From: Treponema sp.
GTDB lineage: Bacteria > Spirochaetota > Spirochaetia > Treponematales > Breznakiellaceae
Length of the DNA: 14,650 nt
Reading direction: 5' to 3'
NCBI GenBank assembly: GCA_031281685.1
Contig: JAITFA010000027.1
Location: 1-14,650, forward strand
In this document: piece by piece, positions 1-7,496 of the stretch
How positions within the stretch are numbered: the stretch's first letter is position 1
How the letters are laid out: every line of letters begins with the position of its first letter
Translations under genes and position numbers: made by a program
Notes under the pieces: generated by a model
The model's input: only the letters and a program-made list of their open reading frames with translations
Told to the model about the DNA's origin: nothing
The model's database searches: none

Positions 1-9
1 ATAGAAAAA

Positions 10-510
10 ATGTTACTGGCTATATCAATCTGGTTTTCGCTAAAAATAGTCCTTCCTGTGTGCGCTGTTTTGATTGTCATCGCGCTATGGATTAAAAAAT
101 ACGCGGAACAGCTAAAAAGAATAATAGCTGGTCTTATCGTCATTTTCGCGGGAATATGTTCAGCTATTCCCCTGTCCTTGGAATTATCCAATGTCATAGA
201 GACATCTATTCTGTCAAACCAGATACAAGAAACAATACATGAAATAGAAGGCAGCTCTAAGGAAGCTGAAAAGGTTGGAGACGATGTAAATAATTCTTCC
301 TTTATAAATCGCCTGAGACAAATTGGCTCCGGCATTGCCAATTTCTTTAACGACATAAAACAAACATTTGACACGTTTATAGACAGCATGATAAATTATA
401 TCATGTGTTTTGTTGTAACCAATGTAATAATCCCTATTGCGACAATTTTGTGCCTGAAATATCTAATCGGCGTTGCTTTGAAATTGATGGGATTTTCCGG
501 GAACATATGA
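10..510 (+). CDS. Hypothetical membrane protein, probably 5'-partial
   Basis: I do not recognise this protein. The frame is open to the left edge of the window, so the gene may start upstream; from the first ATG it has 166 residues. Two hydrophobic segments lie near residues 6-27 and 37-57. A polar, partly helical stretch (about 65-125) follows, then a C-terminal hydrophobic segment (about 128-158). The shape suggests an integral membrane protein with a soluble central region; no catalytic motif is visible. It is clearly richer in A+T than everything downstream: bases 1-60 have 22 G/C and bases 541-600 have 36. Its stop codon (TGA, 508-510) overlaps the likely start of the ECF ATPase (ATG, 507-509). 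With three predicted spans it does not look like an ECF S component, which usually has about six. Confidence 0.6.
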   Translation: MLLAISIWFSLKIVLPVCAVLIVIALWIKKYAEQLKRIIAGLIVIFAGICSAIPLSLELSNVIETSILSNQIQETIHEIEGSSKEAEKVGDDVNNSSFINRLRQIGSGIANFFNDIKQTFDTFIDSMINYIMCFVVTNVIIPIATILCLKYLIGVALKLMGFSGNI

Positions 511-2294
511 CGATGCCTGACAAGGCGCGGCAAGCGGAAGTGCCGGCAATCGCCTTTAGCGACTTTAGCTTCACCTACCGCTCGCAGACCGAGCCTACGC
601 TCCACAACATTACGCTGACCGTGCGCCAGGGAGAAAAAATCCTGATCGCCGGGCCGTCCGGTTCAGGGAAATCAACCCTCGCCCACTGCATCAACGGGCT
701 TATTCCCTACGCTTTTAAGGGCGCGGCAAGCGGGTCATTTGGACTTATGGGCAAAACCATCTTCGGCGCAAGCGAAAGTTCCGTAAGCATCTTCGACATT
801 TCAAAAATCGTGGGAACCGTCCTGCAAGACACGGACGGCCAGTTTGTGGCGCTCACCGCGGCTGAGGACATTGCCTTTGTCTCGGAAAACGATTGCGTCC
901 CACTCGCCGAGATGAAACAACGGGTACTGGAAGCCGCCAAGCTCGTGCGTATTGAGGAACAGCTCGCCAAAGCTCCGCACGACCTTTCAGGAGGTCAGAA
1001 ACAACGAGTCTCCTTAGCCGGCGTGCTGACAAACAACGTGGACATACTGCTCTTTGACGAGCCGCTGGCAAACCTTGACCCCGCGACCGGAACGTACGCC
1101 ATAGAACTTATTGACCGGATTCACCGTGAAACCAATAAAACGATCATCATCGTGGAACACCGGATTGAGGACGCGCTTCACTGTCCGCTTGACCGTATCA
1201 TCATCATTGAGAAGGGACGGATCAGCGCAGACCTGCCGCCGGACGCGCTGCTTGGCTCTCGGCTTCTCACAAAGGCTGGTTTGCGTGAGCCGCTCTACCT
1301 GAGCGCGCTCCGTTACGCGGGCGCGTCAATCACGCGGGAACAGCAGCCGGAACACATCAGCCGCCTGCGCCTGAACCCCGGCGACGCGGGGCGGCTTAGG
1401 GCATGGGCTGATCAGGAAACAGCGCTGGCGCGGACAGCTCACCAGCAGCGCGGAGCTTTGCTTGAAGCAAAAGACATCTCGTTCCATTATCCAGAAGACC
1501 CTCGCCGGCAAATGGTACTCAACGCGGTCTCGTTTTCAATTAAACAGGGGGAGCGGGTGAGCCTTGTTGGGAAAAACGGCGCGGGTAAATCGACCCTTGC
1601 CAAACTCATCACTGGTTTTTATGAAGCGACTGCAGGTTCTCTCTCATTTGAGGCTCATGATATGGCGTCATTGTCCATCAAGGAACGGGCTGAACGGATT
1701 GGTTATGTGATGCAGAACCCTAATCAGATGATTTCCTTTCCATGGGTCTTTGACGAAACCGCTCTGGCGCCGCGCTCGCGGGGTATGCCTGAAGCCGAAG
1801 TGAAGGAACGGGCTTATGAGGCGCTGCGCGTCTGCGGACTTTACCCGTTTCGGAACTGGCCCGTGAGCGCGTTGAGCTTTGGCCAGAAAAAGCGGCTTAC
1901 CATTGCCTCGATTCTCGTGATGGGCGTGTCTCTGCTCATCCTTGACGAACCTACGGCGGGTCAGGACTTCCGCCACTATTCCGAAATCATGGCGTTCCTG
2001 CGCCGTCTCAATCAGGAACAGGGGCTGGCTCTGCTTATGATTACCCACGATATGCACCTCATGCTCGAACACACCACCCGCGCCATTGTTATTGCTGAAG
2101 GCCGGTTGCTTGCCGACGCAAGCCCCGCCGCTGTGCTGACCAACGACGAGCTTATCGGCAGAGCCAACCTTAAACGAACATCCCTCTATGATCTGGCGCT
2201 GAAGGCGGATATCAAAAACCCGCAAACCTTTGTCCAGCGCTTTATTGATTATGAGGAAACACGCGCTAATGATAAACAGGGAGGCTGCGTATGA
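507..2294 (+). CDS. ECF transporter double ATPase (fused A and A' domains)
   Basis: Energy-coupling-factor ABC ATPase with two nucleotide-binding domains in one chain (595 residues from ATG 507). It would hydrolyse ATP on the cytoplasmic side to drive uptake of a vitamin, metal or similar small substrate. NBD1 has Walker A at 49-57 (GPSGSGKST), signature LSGGQKQR at 160-167, Walker B Asp184-Glu185 and H-loop His218. NBD2 has Walker A at 355-363 (GKNGAGKST), signature LSFGQ at 456-460, Walker B Asp480-Glu481 followed by the ECF-like TAGQD, and H-loop His514. The stretch between the domains resembles the linker of DUF3744-type ECF ATPases. The frame is open upstream to 405, but that part lies inside the preceding gene and is unlike the family. 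ATG 507 overlaps the previous stop, and ATG 513 is an alternative with a weak GGGAA upstream. The EcfT gene follows with a 4-base overlap. Substrate unknown. Confidence 0.92.
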   Translation: MTMPDKARQAEVPAIAFSDFSFTYRSQTEPTLHNITLTVRQGEKILIAGPSGSGKSTLAHCINGLIPYAFKGAASGSFGLMGKTIFGASESSVSIFDISKIVGTVLQDTDGQFVALTAAEDIAFVSENDCVPLAEMKQRVLEAAKLVRIEEQLAKAPHDLSGGQKQRVSLAGVLTNNVDILLFDEPLANLDPATGTYAIELIDRIHRETNKTIIIVEHRIEDALHCPLDRIIIIEKGRISADLPPDALLGSRLLTKAGLREPLYLSALRYAGASITREQQPEHISRLRLNPGDAGRLRAWADQETALARTAHQQRGALLEAKDISFHYPEDPRRQMVLNAVSFSIKQGERVSLVGKNGAGKSTLAKLITGFYEATAGSLSFEAHDMASLSIKERAERIGYVMQNPNQMISFPWVFDETALAPRSRGMPEAEVKERAYEALRVCGLYPFRNWPVSALSFGQKKRLTIASILVMGVSLLILDEPTAGQDFRHYSEIMAFLRRLNQEQGLALLMITHDMHLMLEHTTRAIVIAEGRLLADASPAAVLTNDELIGRANLKRTSLYDLALKADIKNPQTFVQRFIDYEETRANDKQGGCV

Positions 2295-3121
2295 GCCGTT
2301 TGATGTTAAGCTACCGCGAAGGCGATTCAATGATACACCGGCTGTCAGGGGCGGTGAAGTTTCTCGTGTTCCTGCTCTGGTCTGTTTTGGCAATGGCTAG
2401 TTACGACACGCCGCTCATGCTGGGTATGAGCGGCGCGGGAATCGCGTTCTTTATCGTGGCGCGGGTACAAATGCGAGACGTTTCCTTTATATTCAAGATG
2501 CTGGCTCTCTTCATGCTCTTTAACCTGCTGGCTATCTATCTCTTTGCCCCGGAACAGGGCGTGGCGATATACGGCGCCAGACACCTTATCTGGGAAGGCG
2601 TGGGCCGCTATACCCTTACCCAGGAACAGCTCTTCTACGAATTCAACGTACTGCTCAAGTACTTTATGATTGTCCCTTCCGCGATACTTCTTATCGTAAC
2701 TACAGACCCGAGCGAATTCGCCTCTTCCCTTAACAAAATTGGCGTGCCGTACTCGGTTGCCTACGCGGTTTCCCTCAGCCTGCGTTACATTCCCGACGTG
2801 CAGAAGGACTTTGAGAACATCTCTCACGCGCAGCAGGCGCGCGGCGTTGAGCTTTCGCGGAAGGTGTCGCTGGTACGCCGCATAAAAGGCGCGTCGCGGA
2901 TACTTCTGCCTCTGGTGTTTTCTTCGCTTGAGCGCATTGACGTAATCAGCCGCGCCATGGAACTGCGCGGTTTTGGTAAACATAAAAAACGCACGTGGTA
3001 TTCGGAGCGTCCGTTTACCCGCGCTGACGCGCTTACACTCGTGATTGCGGTGCTACTGTTTATTTTTGGTATATGGCTTACATTCCGCGACGGTAACCGG
3101 TTCTATAACCCATTTCAGTAA
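2291..3121 (+). CDS. ecfT: ECF transporter transmembrane protein EcfT (CbiQ family)
   Basis: Membrane coupling component of an ECF importer, which links the ATPases to a substrate-binding S protein. It has 276 residues, normal for the family. Several hydrophobic segments are visible (about 21-37, 40-58, 66-85, 125-137, 245-263). The cytoplasmic coupling region carries the two short Arg motifs typical of EcfT: Ala-Arg-Gly at 183-185 (in QQARGVEL) and Leu-Arg-Gly at 225-227 (in MELRGFGKH). The start ATG 2291 overlaps the stop of the double ATPase by 4 bases and has a strong ribosome binding site, AGGGAGG at 2278-2284, 6 bases upstream. This implies translational coupling and a 1:1 complex. A tandem repeat array begins 3 bases after the stop. 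No S-component gene is visible in the window, so it may lie further upstream or be encoded elsewhere, as in ECF systems sharing one module among several S proteins. Confidence 0.9.
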   Translation: MSRLMLSYREGDSMIHRLSGAVKFLVFLLWSVLAMASYDTPLMLGMSGAGIAFFIVARVQMRDVSFIFKMLALFMLFNLLAIYLFAPEQGVAIYGARHLIWEGVGRYTLTQEQLFYEFNVLLKYFMIVPSAILLIVTTDPSEFASSLNKIGVPYSVAYAVSLSLRYIPDVQKDFENISHAQQARGVELSRKVSLVRRIKGASRILLPLVFSSLERIDVISRAMELRGFGKHKKRTWYSERPFTRADALTLVIAVLLFIFGIWLTFRDGNRFYNPFQ

Positions 3122-3124
3122 AGC

Positions 3125-3345
3125 GATCAAAGACTCTTAGGAAAAGAGATCAAGGACTTTTTGGAAAGAGATCAAGTCCTCTCAGGAAAGAGATCAAGTC
3201 CTCTCAGGAAAGAGATCAAGTCCTCTCAGGAAAGAGATCAAGTCCTCTTGGAAAAGAGATCAAGTCCTCTCAGGAAAGAGATCAAGTCCTCTTGGAAAAG
3301 AGATCAAGTCCTCTTGGAAAAGAGATCAAGTACTCTTGGGGAAAC
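3125..3345 (+). repeat. Tandem array of ten 22-bp units (array 1)
   Basis: Ten consecutive units start with GATCAA at 3125, 3148, 3170, 3192, 3214, 3236, 3258, 3280, 3302 and 3324. The first spacing is 23 bp and all others are exactly 22 bp. Units at the edges are more diverged than those in the middle. Two sequence variants alternate irregularly. One contains TCCTCTCAGGA, with TCCT/AGGA arms. The other contains CTCTTGGAAAAGAG, a 5-bp stem closing a GGAA (GNRA-type) tetraloop in RNA. Every unit carries one GATC. The array fills most of the gap between ecfT and the chemoreceptor promoter. The 22-bp period is not a multiple of three, and the open frame across it has no ribosome binding site, so it is judged non-coding. 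Confidence 0.95.
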
Positions 3346-3401
3346 AAAGCCGCCGCGCTTAATAACCAAAACGCATACGGGAAGCCTTGACAAGCGGCTT
3401 T
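3346..3401. promoter_or_regulatory. Inverted repeat AAAGCCGC / GCGGCTTT flanking the -35 box
   Basis: Two perfect 8-bp inverted arms lie at 3346-3353 and 3394-3401. The second arm sits in the spacer between the -35 and -10 boxes of the predicted chemoreceptor promoter, and the first lies upstream of the -35. This would suit an operator contacted at both arms, or an RNA hairpin that ends transcription from ecfT. No T-run follows, which argues against an intrinsic terminator. Confidence 0.4.
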
Positions 3402-3416
3402 AGAACAAAGGATACT
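3387..3416 (+). promoter_or_regulatory. Sigma-70-type promoter for the chemoreceptor-deoC-adh unit
   Basis: A perfect -35 box TTGACA (3387-3392) is followed by an 18-bp spacer and the -10 box GATACT (3411-3416, four of six consensus bases). Transcription would start near 3423, giving a short leader before the ATG at 3437. The ribosome binding site AAGGAG (3425-3430) falls inside this leader. Confidence 0.6.
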
Positions 3417-3424
3417 TGGCCGAT

Positions 3425-3430
3425 AAGGAG
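3425..3430 (+). promoter_or_regulatory. Ribosome binding site deciding the chemoreceptor start
   Basis: AAGGAG lies 6 bases before ATG 3437. A TTG at 3416 in the same frame lies upstream of this site and overlaps the -10 box, so it cannot be the start. Confidence 0.8.
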
Positions 3431-3436
3431 TCTGTT

Positions 3437-5419
3437 ATGTCATTATTCATTACGTTTGGCATTTTAGCCTTTGTCTTAATCATCGCGCTTGCATTCATCG
3501 TTAAGTTTTTTTTCCACCATACGCTTATTGGTTCCTTGTTCCTTCCCCTGCTGGTATATATCGAGATAAGTATAGGACTTGGTTTGCTTGTAGGAAAGTA
3601 TGGAAGCCCTCTCTGGTTTCTGTGGGTGGTTCCGCTTGAGTTGATTCTGGGCGTAGTGTTTGTTCAACTGTTAATCAAAGAAATCACCCGTCCCATACGG
3701 GAGGTTAATGAAATGATAAGCCAGCTCGCCGAAGGTAAGGGCAACCTGCTCATCAGATTGAAAGAGGATGAGCAGAATGAAATAGGCTTTCTGGGGAAAG
3801 AGTTTAACGCCTTTATTGAATACCTGAGCAGTCTGATTGGCCAAATACGGGATGGTTCCGGTCAAACGGAAACAAATACTGAAGCCCTGCATAAAATGAT
3901 TGAAAAGGTACAGTCAAGAATGTCGGAGATTTCTGAGGCAACCGGCGCGATTAAAGATACGATTCTCACGCAGAGCGAGAGTACGCTTCATGTTTCCTCG
4001 GAACTGGATACGATTGCCCATACCTTAAAAGCCCAGAATGATATAATCAGTCAGCAGGCGGATCATATCACTGAAAGTTCTTCCACGATAGAGGAACTGA
4101 TGCAAAGCATCCAGCAGGTTGTCGAGTATCTGAGGACGAGCGCTACTGAATGTGACAATCTGAATAAGCATGTTGAAACAGGCCGCACTGATCTCAAGAC
4201 CCTTAAGGAAAACGTTGAGTTACTGCACAGCCAGTCAAATACGGTATTCGAGGCGAACAAGGTTATCAATGTTATTGCCAGCCAGACCAACCTGCTTGCC
4301 ATGAACGCCGCGATTGAAGCGGCGCACGCAGGCGCGGTTGGGAGCGGTTTCGCGGTTGTGGCTGAGGAAATACGGAAACTCGCGGAAAATTCCAGCCAGC
4401 AATCGAAAATAATTAACGGTAGCATGAAGCAGCTTAAAGAAGCGATTGAGCTTGCGGTTAAAGCAACAGACAGCACGCACGCCTCTTTTGACCGCATCTT
4501 CGGTTCAATCCAGACCGTAACCGGTAATGAGCGGGAGATACTGCTTATGGTTAATCAGGAGGCGAGTCATACCGGAAAAATCCTTGACGACCTTACCCAG
4601 CTAAAAGAAATTACGCACACTATTGCTGACGGCTCGGTACAGGTTTTATCCAAGAGCGATTCGATCGATGAGGAAATGAAAAAGCTGAGGTCAATCACCG
4701 GGGATGTGAAGAAGTCGTCCATCACGATTTCTTCGCAGGCGTGTGAAACGGATATACTGGTGGAGCAGTCGCTCCAAGTGCTGAATCAAAACCTTGCCAG
4801 CGCCGCAGAGGTCAAAGACATGGTTTCGATATTCAAGCTGCATAAACAGACCGCTACTGAAGCCAGCGCCCAGAAAAGGGAAACGATAAAAGGAACCGTA
4901 GTTCTCTCCTGGGTTGAGCAGATAAAAGAAAAATACGGGGAGAATAAGTGGAAGGAGATTCTGAAACTATCGGGTTTGCCGGAAACCCAGCAGTTTATGC
5001 ATAACTCCGATATTCCTAATGAGCAGGCTGCCAAGATATTGAGTAGTATCGGCACGGTTCTCAAACTAGGCCAGCAGGAGGCAGCCGATCTTGTTGGGGA
5101 ATACTGGATAAGCGTCTTTGCGCCCAAGATTTACAAGGCGTATTATCGCCAGTACAAAACCGCGAAAGACTTTGTTCTGGGGCTGGACGCGATACACGAG
5201 CAAGTAATGCGGAACATACCCAACGCGCATCCGCCTCGCTTTGATATAGAAACCGTTAATGACCATACCCTTATCGTGCATTATAAATCACACCGGAAGA
5301 AAACGTTTAGTCCCTACTTTTTTGGCGCAATCAAAGGCATAGGCGCTTACTACCATATGCCTATAGGGATTAAGAAGATCTCTGACGACACGGTGGAGTT
5401 ACAGTTTAAACAACCATGA
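3437..5419 (+). CDS. Methyl-accepting chemotaxis receptor with C-terminal H-NOX (haem gas sensor) domain
   Basis: Chemoreceptor of 660 residues that should signal to CheA/CheW from a haem-bound gas. Domains in order: three closely spaced membrane segments (about 3-26, 30-52, 58-80) with no room for a periplasmic ligand domain; a HAMP domain (about 82-135, starting EITRPI); a long coiled coil with the conserved MCP tip near 275-315 ([15 protein letters not shown], Met at 289); and an H-NOX/HNOB domain at about 484-660. The H-NOX call rests on the proximal haem ligand His587 (LDAIHEQV), the haem-propionate motif Tyr616-x-Ser618-x-Arg620 (YKSHR), Pro599-Pro600-Arg601, and an N-terminal GTVVLSW like that of Thermoanaerobacter H-NOX. 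By my hand alignment Trp492 and Tyr627 match its O2-stabilising Trp9 and Tyr140, while Asn74 is replaced by Trp557. The stop overlaps the deoC start by 4 bases. No CheR-docking pentapeptide is seen at the C-terminus. Confidence 0.92.
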   Translation: MSLFITFGILAFVLIIALAFIVKFFFHHTLIGSLFLPLLVYIEISIGLGLLVGKYGSPLWFLWVVPLELILGVVFVQLLIKEITRPIREVNEMISQLAEGKGNLLIRLKEDEQNEIGFLGKEFNAFIEYLSSLIGQIRDGSGQTETNTEALHKMIEKVQSRMSEISEATGAIKDTILTQSESTLHVSSELDTIAHTLKAQNDIISQQADHITESSSTIEELMQSIQQVVEYLRTSATECDNLNKHVETGRTDLKTLKENVELLHSQSNTVFEANKVINVIASQTNLLAMNAAIEAAHAGAVGSGFAVVAEEIRKLAENSSQQSKIINGSMKQLKEAIELAVKATDSTHASFDRIFGSIQTVTGNEREILLMVNQEASHTGKILDDLTQLKEITHTIADGSVQVLSKSDSIDEEMKKLRSITGDVKKSSITISSQACETDILVEQSLQVLNQNLASAAEVKDMVSIFKLHKQTATEASAQKRETIKGTVVLSWVEQIKEKYGENKWKEILKLSGLPETQQFMHNSDIPNEQAAKILSSIGTVLKLGQQEAADLVGEYWISVFAPKIYKAYYRQYKTAKDFVLGLDAIHEQVMRNIPNAHPPRFDIETVNDHTLIVHYKSHRKKTFSPYFFGAIKGIGAYYHMPIGIKKISDDTVELQFKQP

Positions 5420-6111
5420 GCGGCATAAAAACGATAAGCGCGGAACAGCTTGCCGCGTACATTGATCATACCCTGCTTAAAGCTCAAGCCACACGCGCAG
5501 AGTTTGAAAAGCTCTGCGCCGAAGCTGTGCGGCATTGTTTTGCCTCAATAGCGATAAACCCCGCGCAGCTTGTCTTCTGCCGCAAACAGCTTGAAGGCAG
5601 CGGTATGCGCCTGAGCGTGTGCGTGGGTTTTCCCCTGGGGCAGAACACCAAAGACATGAAGTTCCTTGAAGCCATGACCGCGATACAGGAAGGCGCGAAT
5701 GAGATTGACTATGTGATAAACATCACTGAACTCAAAGCCAAAAACTTTCGTTATGTCGAAGATGAGATGAACAGCATCGTAACGCTTTGCCGCGTGAATC
5801 ATGTGCTTTCAAAAGTGATCTTTGAGAACTGCTATCTCAGTGACGAGGAAAAGCGGGAACTCTGCCGCATTGCCCTTGCGGTCTGCCCGGACTTCATCAA
5901 AACCTCGACAGGCTTTGGTTCCGGCGGCGCGACTCTTGAGGATGTACGGCTTATGAAGGACTTGGTTGGCGACAAGATCAAGATAAAAGCCGCTGGTGGT
6001 ATCCGCAATCTCAAAACCGCCCTTGCCATGCTTGACTGCGGCGCGGAACGCATCGGGTCTTCAGCCGGCGTTGCTATCATTGAGGAATTAAAGGCTAGAC
6101 CTGTGTTTTAA
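5416..6111 (+). CDS. deoC: Deoxyribose-phosphate aldolase
   Basis: Cytoplasmic aldolase splitting 2-deoxyribose 5-phosphate into glyceraldehyde 3-phosphate and acetaldehyde in deoxynucleoside catabolism. It has 231 residues, close to the usual 220-260. Family motifs: IDHTLLK near the N-terminus, VCVGFPLG, the proton-relay aspartate Asp98 in EIDYVIN, the Schiff-base lysine Lys162 in IKTSTGFG, and the second active-site lysine Lys191 in KAAGGIR, followed by GAERIGSS. The start ATG 5416 overlaps the chemoreceptor stop (ATGA), and no Shine-Dalgarno sequence is evident. Translation therefore probably depends on ribosomes finishing the receptor. The alcohol dehydrogenase gene follows after 46 bases and could consume the acetaldehyde. 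No other deo genes are present in the window. Confidence 0.97.
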   Translation: MSGIKTISAEQLAAYIDHTLLKAQATRAEFEKLCAEAVRHCFASIAINPAQLVFCRKQLEGSGMRLSVCVGFPLGQNTKDMKFLEAMTAIQEGANEIDYVINITELKAKNFRYVEDEMNSIVTLCRVNHVLSKVIFENCYLSDEEKRELCRIALAVCPDFIKTSTGFGSGGATLEDVRLMKDLVGDKIKIKAAGGIRNLKTALAMLDCGAERIGSSAGVAIIEELKARPVF

Positions 6112-6157
6112 GCCGCAACCACCGAAAGTTTTGAAACAGGTTCAGGGAGCTAAGTTT

Positions 6158-7435
6158 ATGGAATCGCTATGTACCAACGCGAAGGAACTTCTTTCCAGAT
6201 GGAAGGGAGATCGCTATATATTTGGGCGCGGTGTGCTGGGTGAACTTGGTCCGCTTGCCGCGAAGTTTGGTAAGAGCGCCCTTGTGGTCTGCAACACGAC
6301 CTATACGGAGGCTGTTTCCGCCTCGCTCGCAAAAGCCGGCGTGTCCCTTGCGGGCGCTCGTGTGGCGCGGGGCGCTGGTACCAATACCCCGCGTGAGGAT
6401 GTGTACCGTATCGAGACTTATATACTTCAGTACAAGCCTGATGTGATCATAGCGGCAGGCGGCGGTTCAACAATAGACGCCTGTAAAGCGGCTAACTTTC
6501 TTGCCACTCTGGGCAGAGATATTACGCCTGAGCTTGATCACTACTTTGGAACCGGCGTGGTAAGCGCGGAACTCCAGAAGACCGGAAAAAAACTCTACCC
6601 GCTCATTGCGGCGCAGACTGCGGCAAGTTCCGGCGCTCACCTTACCAAGTATTCCAATGTCACAGACCCAGTGAAGGGGCAGAAAAAGCTCGTGGTTGAC
6701 GAGGCGCTTACGCCTCAGTACGCGCTTTTTGACTATGACCTTACAGCCTCCATGCCCCGGAGCGTTACGATAGACGGCGCCTTAGACGCCATTGCCCATT
6801 GTATCGAAGTGTTCAGCGGTAGTTCCGCTGAAACGTATGACCTTGCCGCTCAAATCACCGAGACAGCGGTGGAACTGACGATTCAGTACGCCCCGAATGT
6901 GATCGCTAACCCTAACGACATGGAAGCGCGAGAAGCCCTGGGCATGGCTACCGATCTTGGCGGCTATGCCATCATGGTAGGCGGTACTAACGGGGCGCAT
7001 CTTACGAGTTTTTCATTGGTAAACCTCACCAGCCACGGAAGCGCCTGCGGCATCATGAATCCATACTACATGGTTTTCTTTGCCCCGAAGATTGAAAAGC
7101 AGCTCCGGCTAGTCGGCTCACTCTTCAAGAAACACGGCTATATAGAAAGAAACCTTAACGCGCTTTCCAGCAAAGACCTGGGGCTGGCGGTGGCGAAAGC
7201 AATGCTTGCCTTTAGCAAGTCCATTGGCGCACCCACCACGCTGAAAGACCTTCCCGGGTTCAACGACACGTATATTGACAAGGCGCTTGAGGCGGCTAAA
7301 GACCCGCAACTTGAAATGAAGCTGAAGAATATGCCCGTGCCGTTCACCTCCGCTCTAGTGGATGAGTACATGGGACCAATACTTCGTGCGGCGGTGAACG
7401 GGGATTTCTCTCTCATCAAGACAGGGAACTGGTAG
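6158..7435 (+). CDS. Iron-containing alcohol dehydrogenase (group III)
   Basis: NAD(P)-dependent alcohol dehydrogenase of the iron-activated family, 425 residues. It has the dinucleotide-binding AAGGGSTIDACKAANF region around Gly101-Ser104. The expected metal ligands are Asp210 and His214 (LDAIAHCIE), His281 (NGAHLTSF) and His293 (TSHGSACG). The N-terminal YIFGRGVLGELG block and the PRSVTIDG segment before the Asp ligand also fit. The start is ATG 6158, because AGGGAG at 6144-6149 lies 8 bases upstream; an in-frame TTG at 6131 precedes that site and is rejected. Substrate cannot be read from the sequence. Being 46 bases after deoC, reduction of the acetaldehyde released by DeoC to ethanol is the simplest proposal (inference). 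It ends the + strand unit and converges on cdsA. Confidence 0.93.
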   Translation: MESLCTNAKELLSRWKGDRYIFGRGVLGELGPLAAKFGKSALVVCNTTYTEAVSASLAKAGVSLAGARVARGAGTNTPREDVYRIETYILQYKPDVIIAAGGGSTIDACKAANFLATLGRDITPELDHYFGTGVVSAELQKTGKKLYPLIAAQTAASSGAHLTKYSNVTDPVKGQKKLVVDEALTPQYALFDYDLTASMPRSVTIDGALDAIAHCIEVFSGSSAETYDLAAQITETAVELTIQYAPNVIANPNDMEAREALGMATDLGGYAIMVGGTNGAHLTSFSLVNLTSHGSACGIMNPYYMVFFAPKIEKQLRLVGSLFKKHGYIERNLNALSSKDLGLAVAKAMLAFSKSIGAPTTLKDLPGFNDTYIDKALEAAKDPQLEMKLKNMPVPFTSALVDEYMGPILRAAVNGDFSLIKTGNW

Positions 7436-7496
7436 ACATAAATGAAGTATTAGGCGGATCGCGATTTGATCTTCGTTAGACGTTACGGACTACCGG
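7436..7496. other. Convergent gap between the alcohol dehydrogenase and cdsA
   Basis: This 61-bp gap separates two converging transcription units. I looked for an intrinsic terminator on both strands and saw no convincing GC-rich stem followed by a T-run. Confidence 0.5.

Noticed and set aside
405..506. Longer N-terminus for the ECF double ATPase
   Set aside because: It would overlap 102 bases of the preceding membrane protein gene, in AT-rich sequence, and adds residues unlike any ABC ATPase.
1668..2393. Long - strand open frame (241 codons) opposite the ECF genes
   Set aside because: It lies antisense to well-supported coding sequence, has no domain resemblance, and is typical of shadow frames at this base composition.
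3125..3345. CRISPR array
   Set aside because: Units are contiguous, with no unique spacers and no cas genes nearby; the same holds for 14202-14558.
3161..3403. Open frame of 80 codons across array 1
   Set aside because: It is made almost wholly of 22-bp repeats read in three successive frames, has no ribosome binding site, and resembles no protein.
3416..3436. TTG start for the chemoreceptor
   Set aside because: It overlaps the predicted -10 box and precedes the AAGGAG site that serves ATG 3437.
6131..6157. TTG start for the alcohol dehydrogenase
   Set aside because: AGGGAG at 6144-6149 lies downstream of it and is well placed for ATG 6158.
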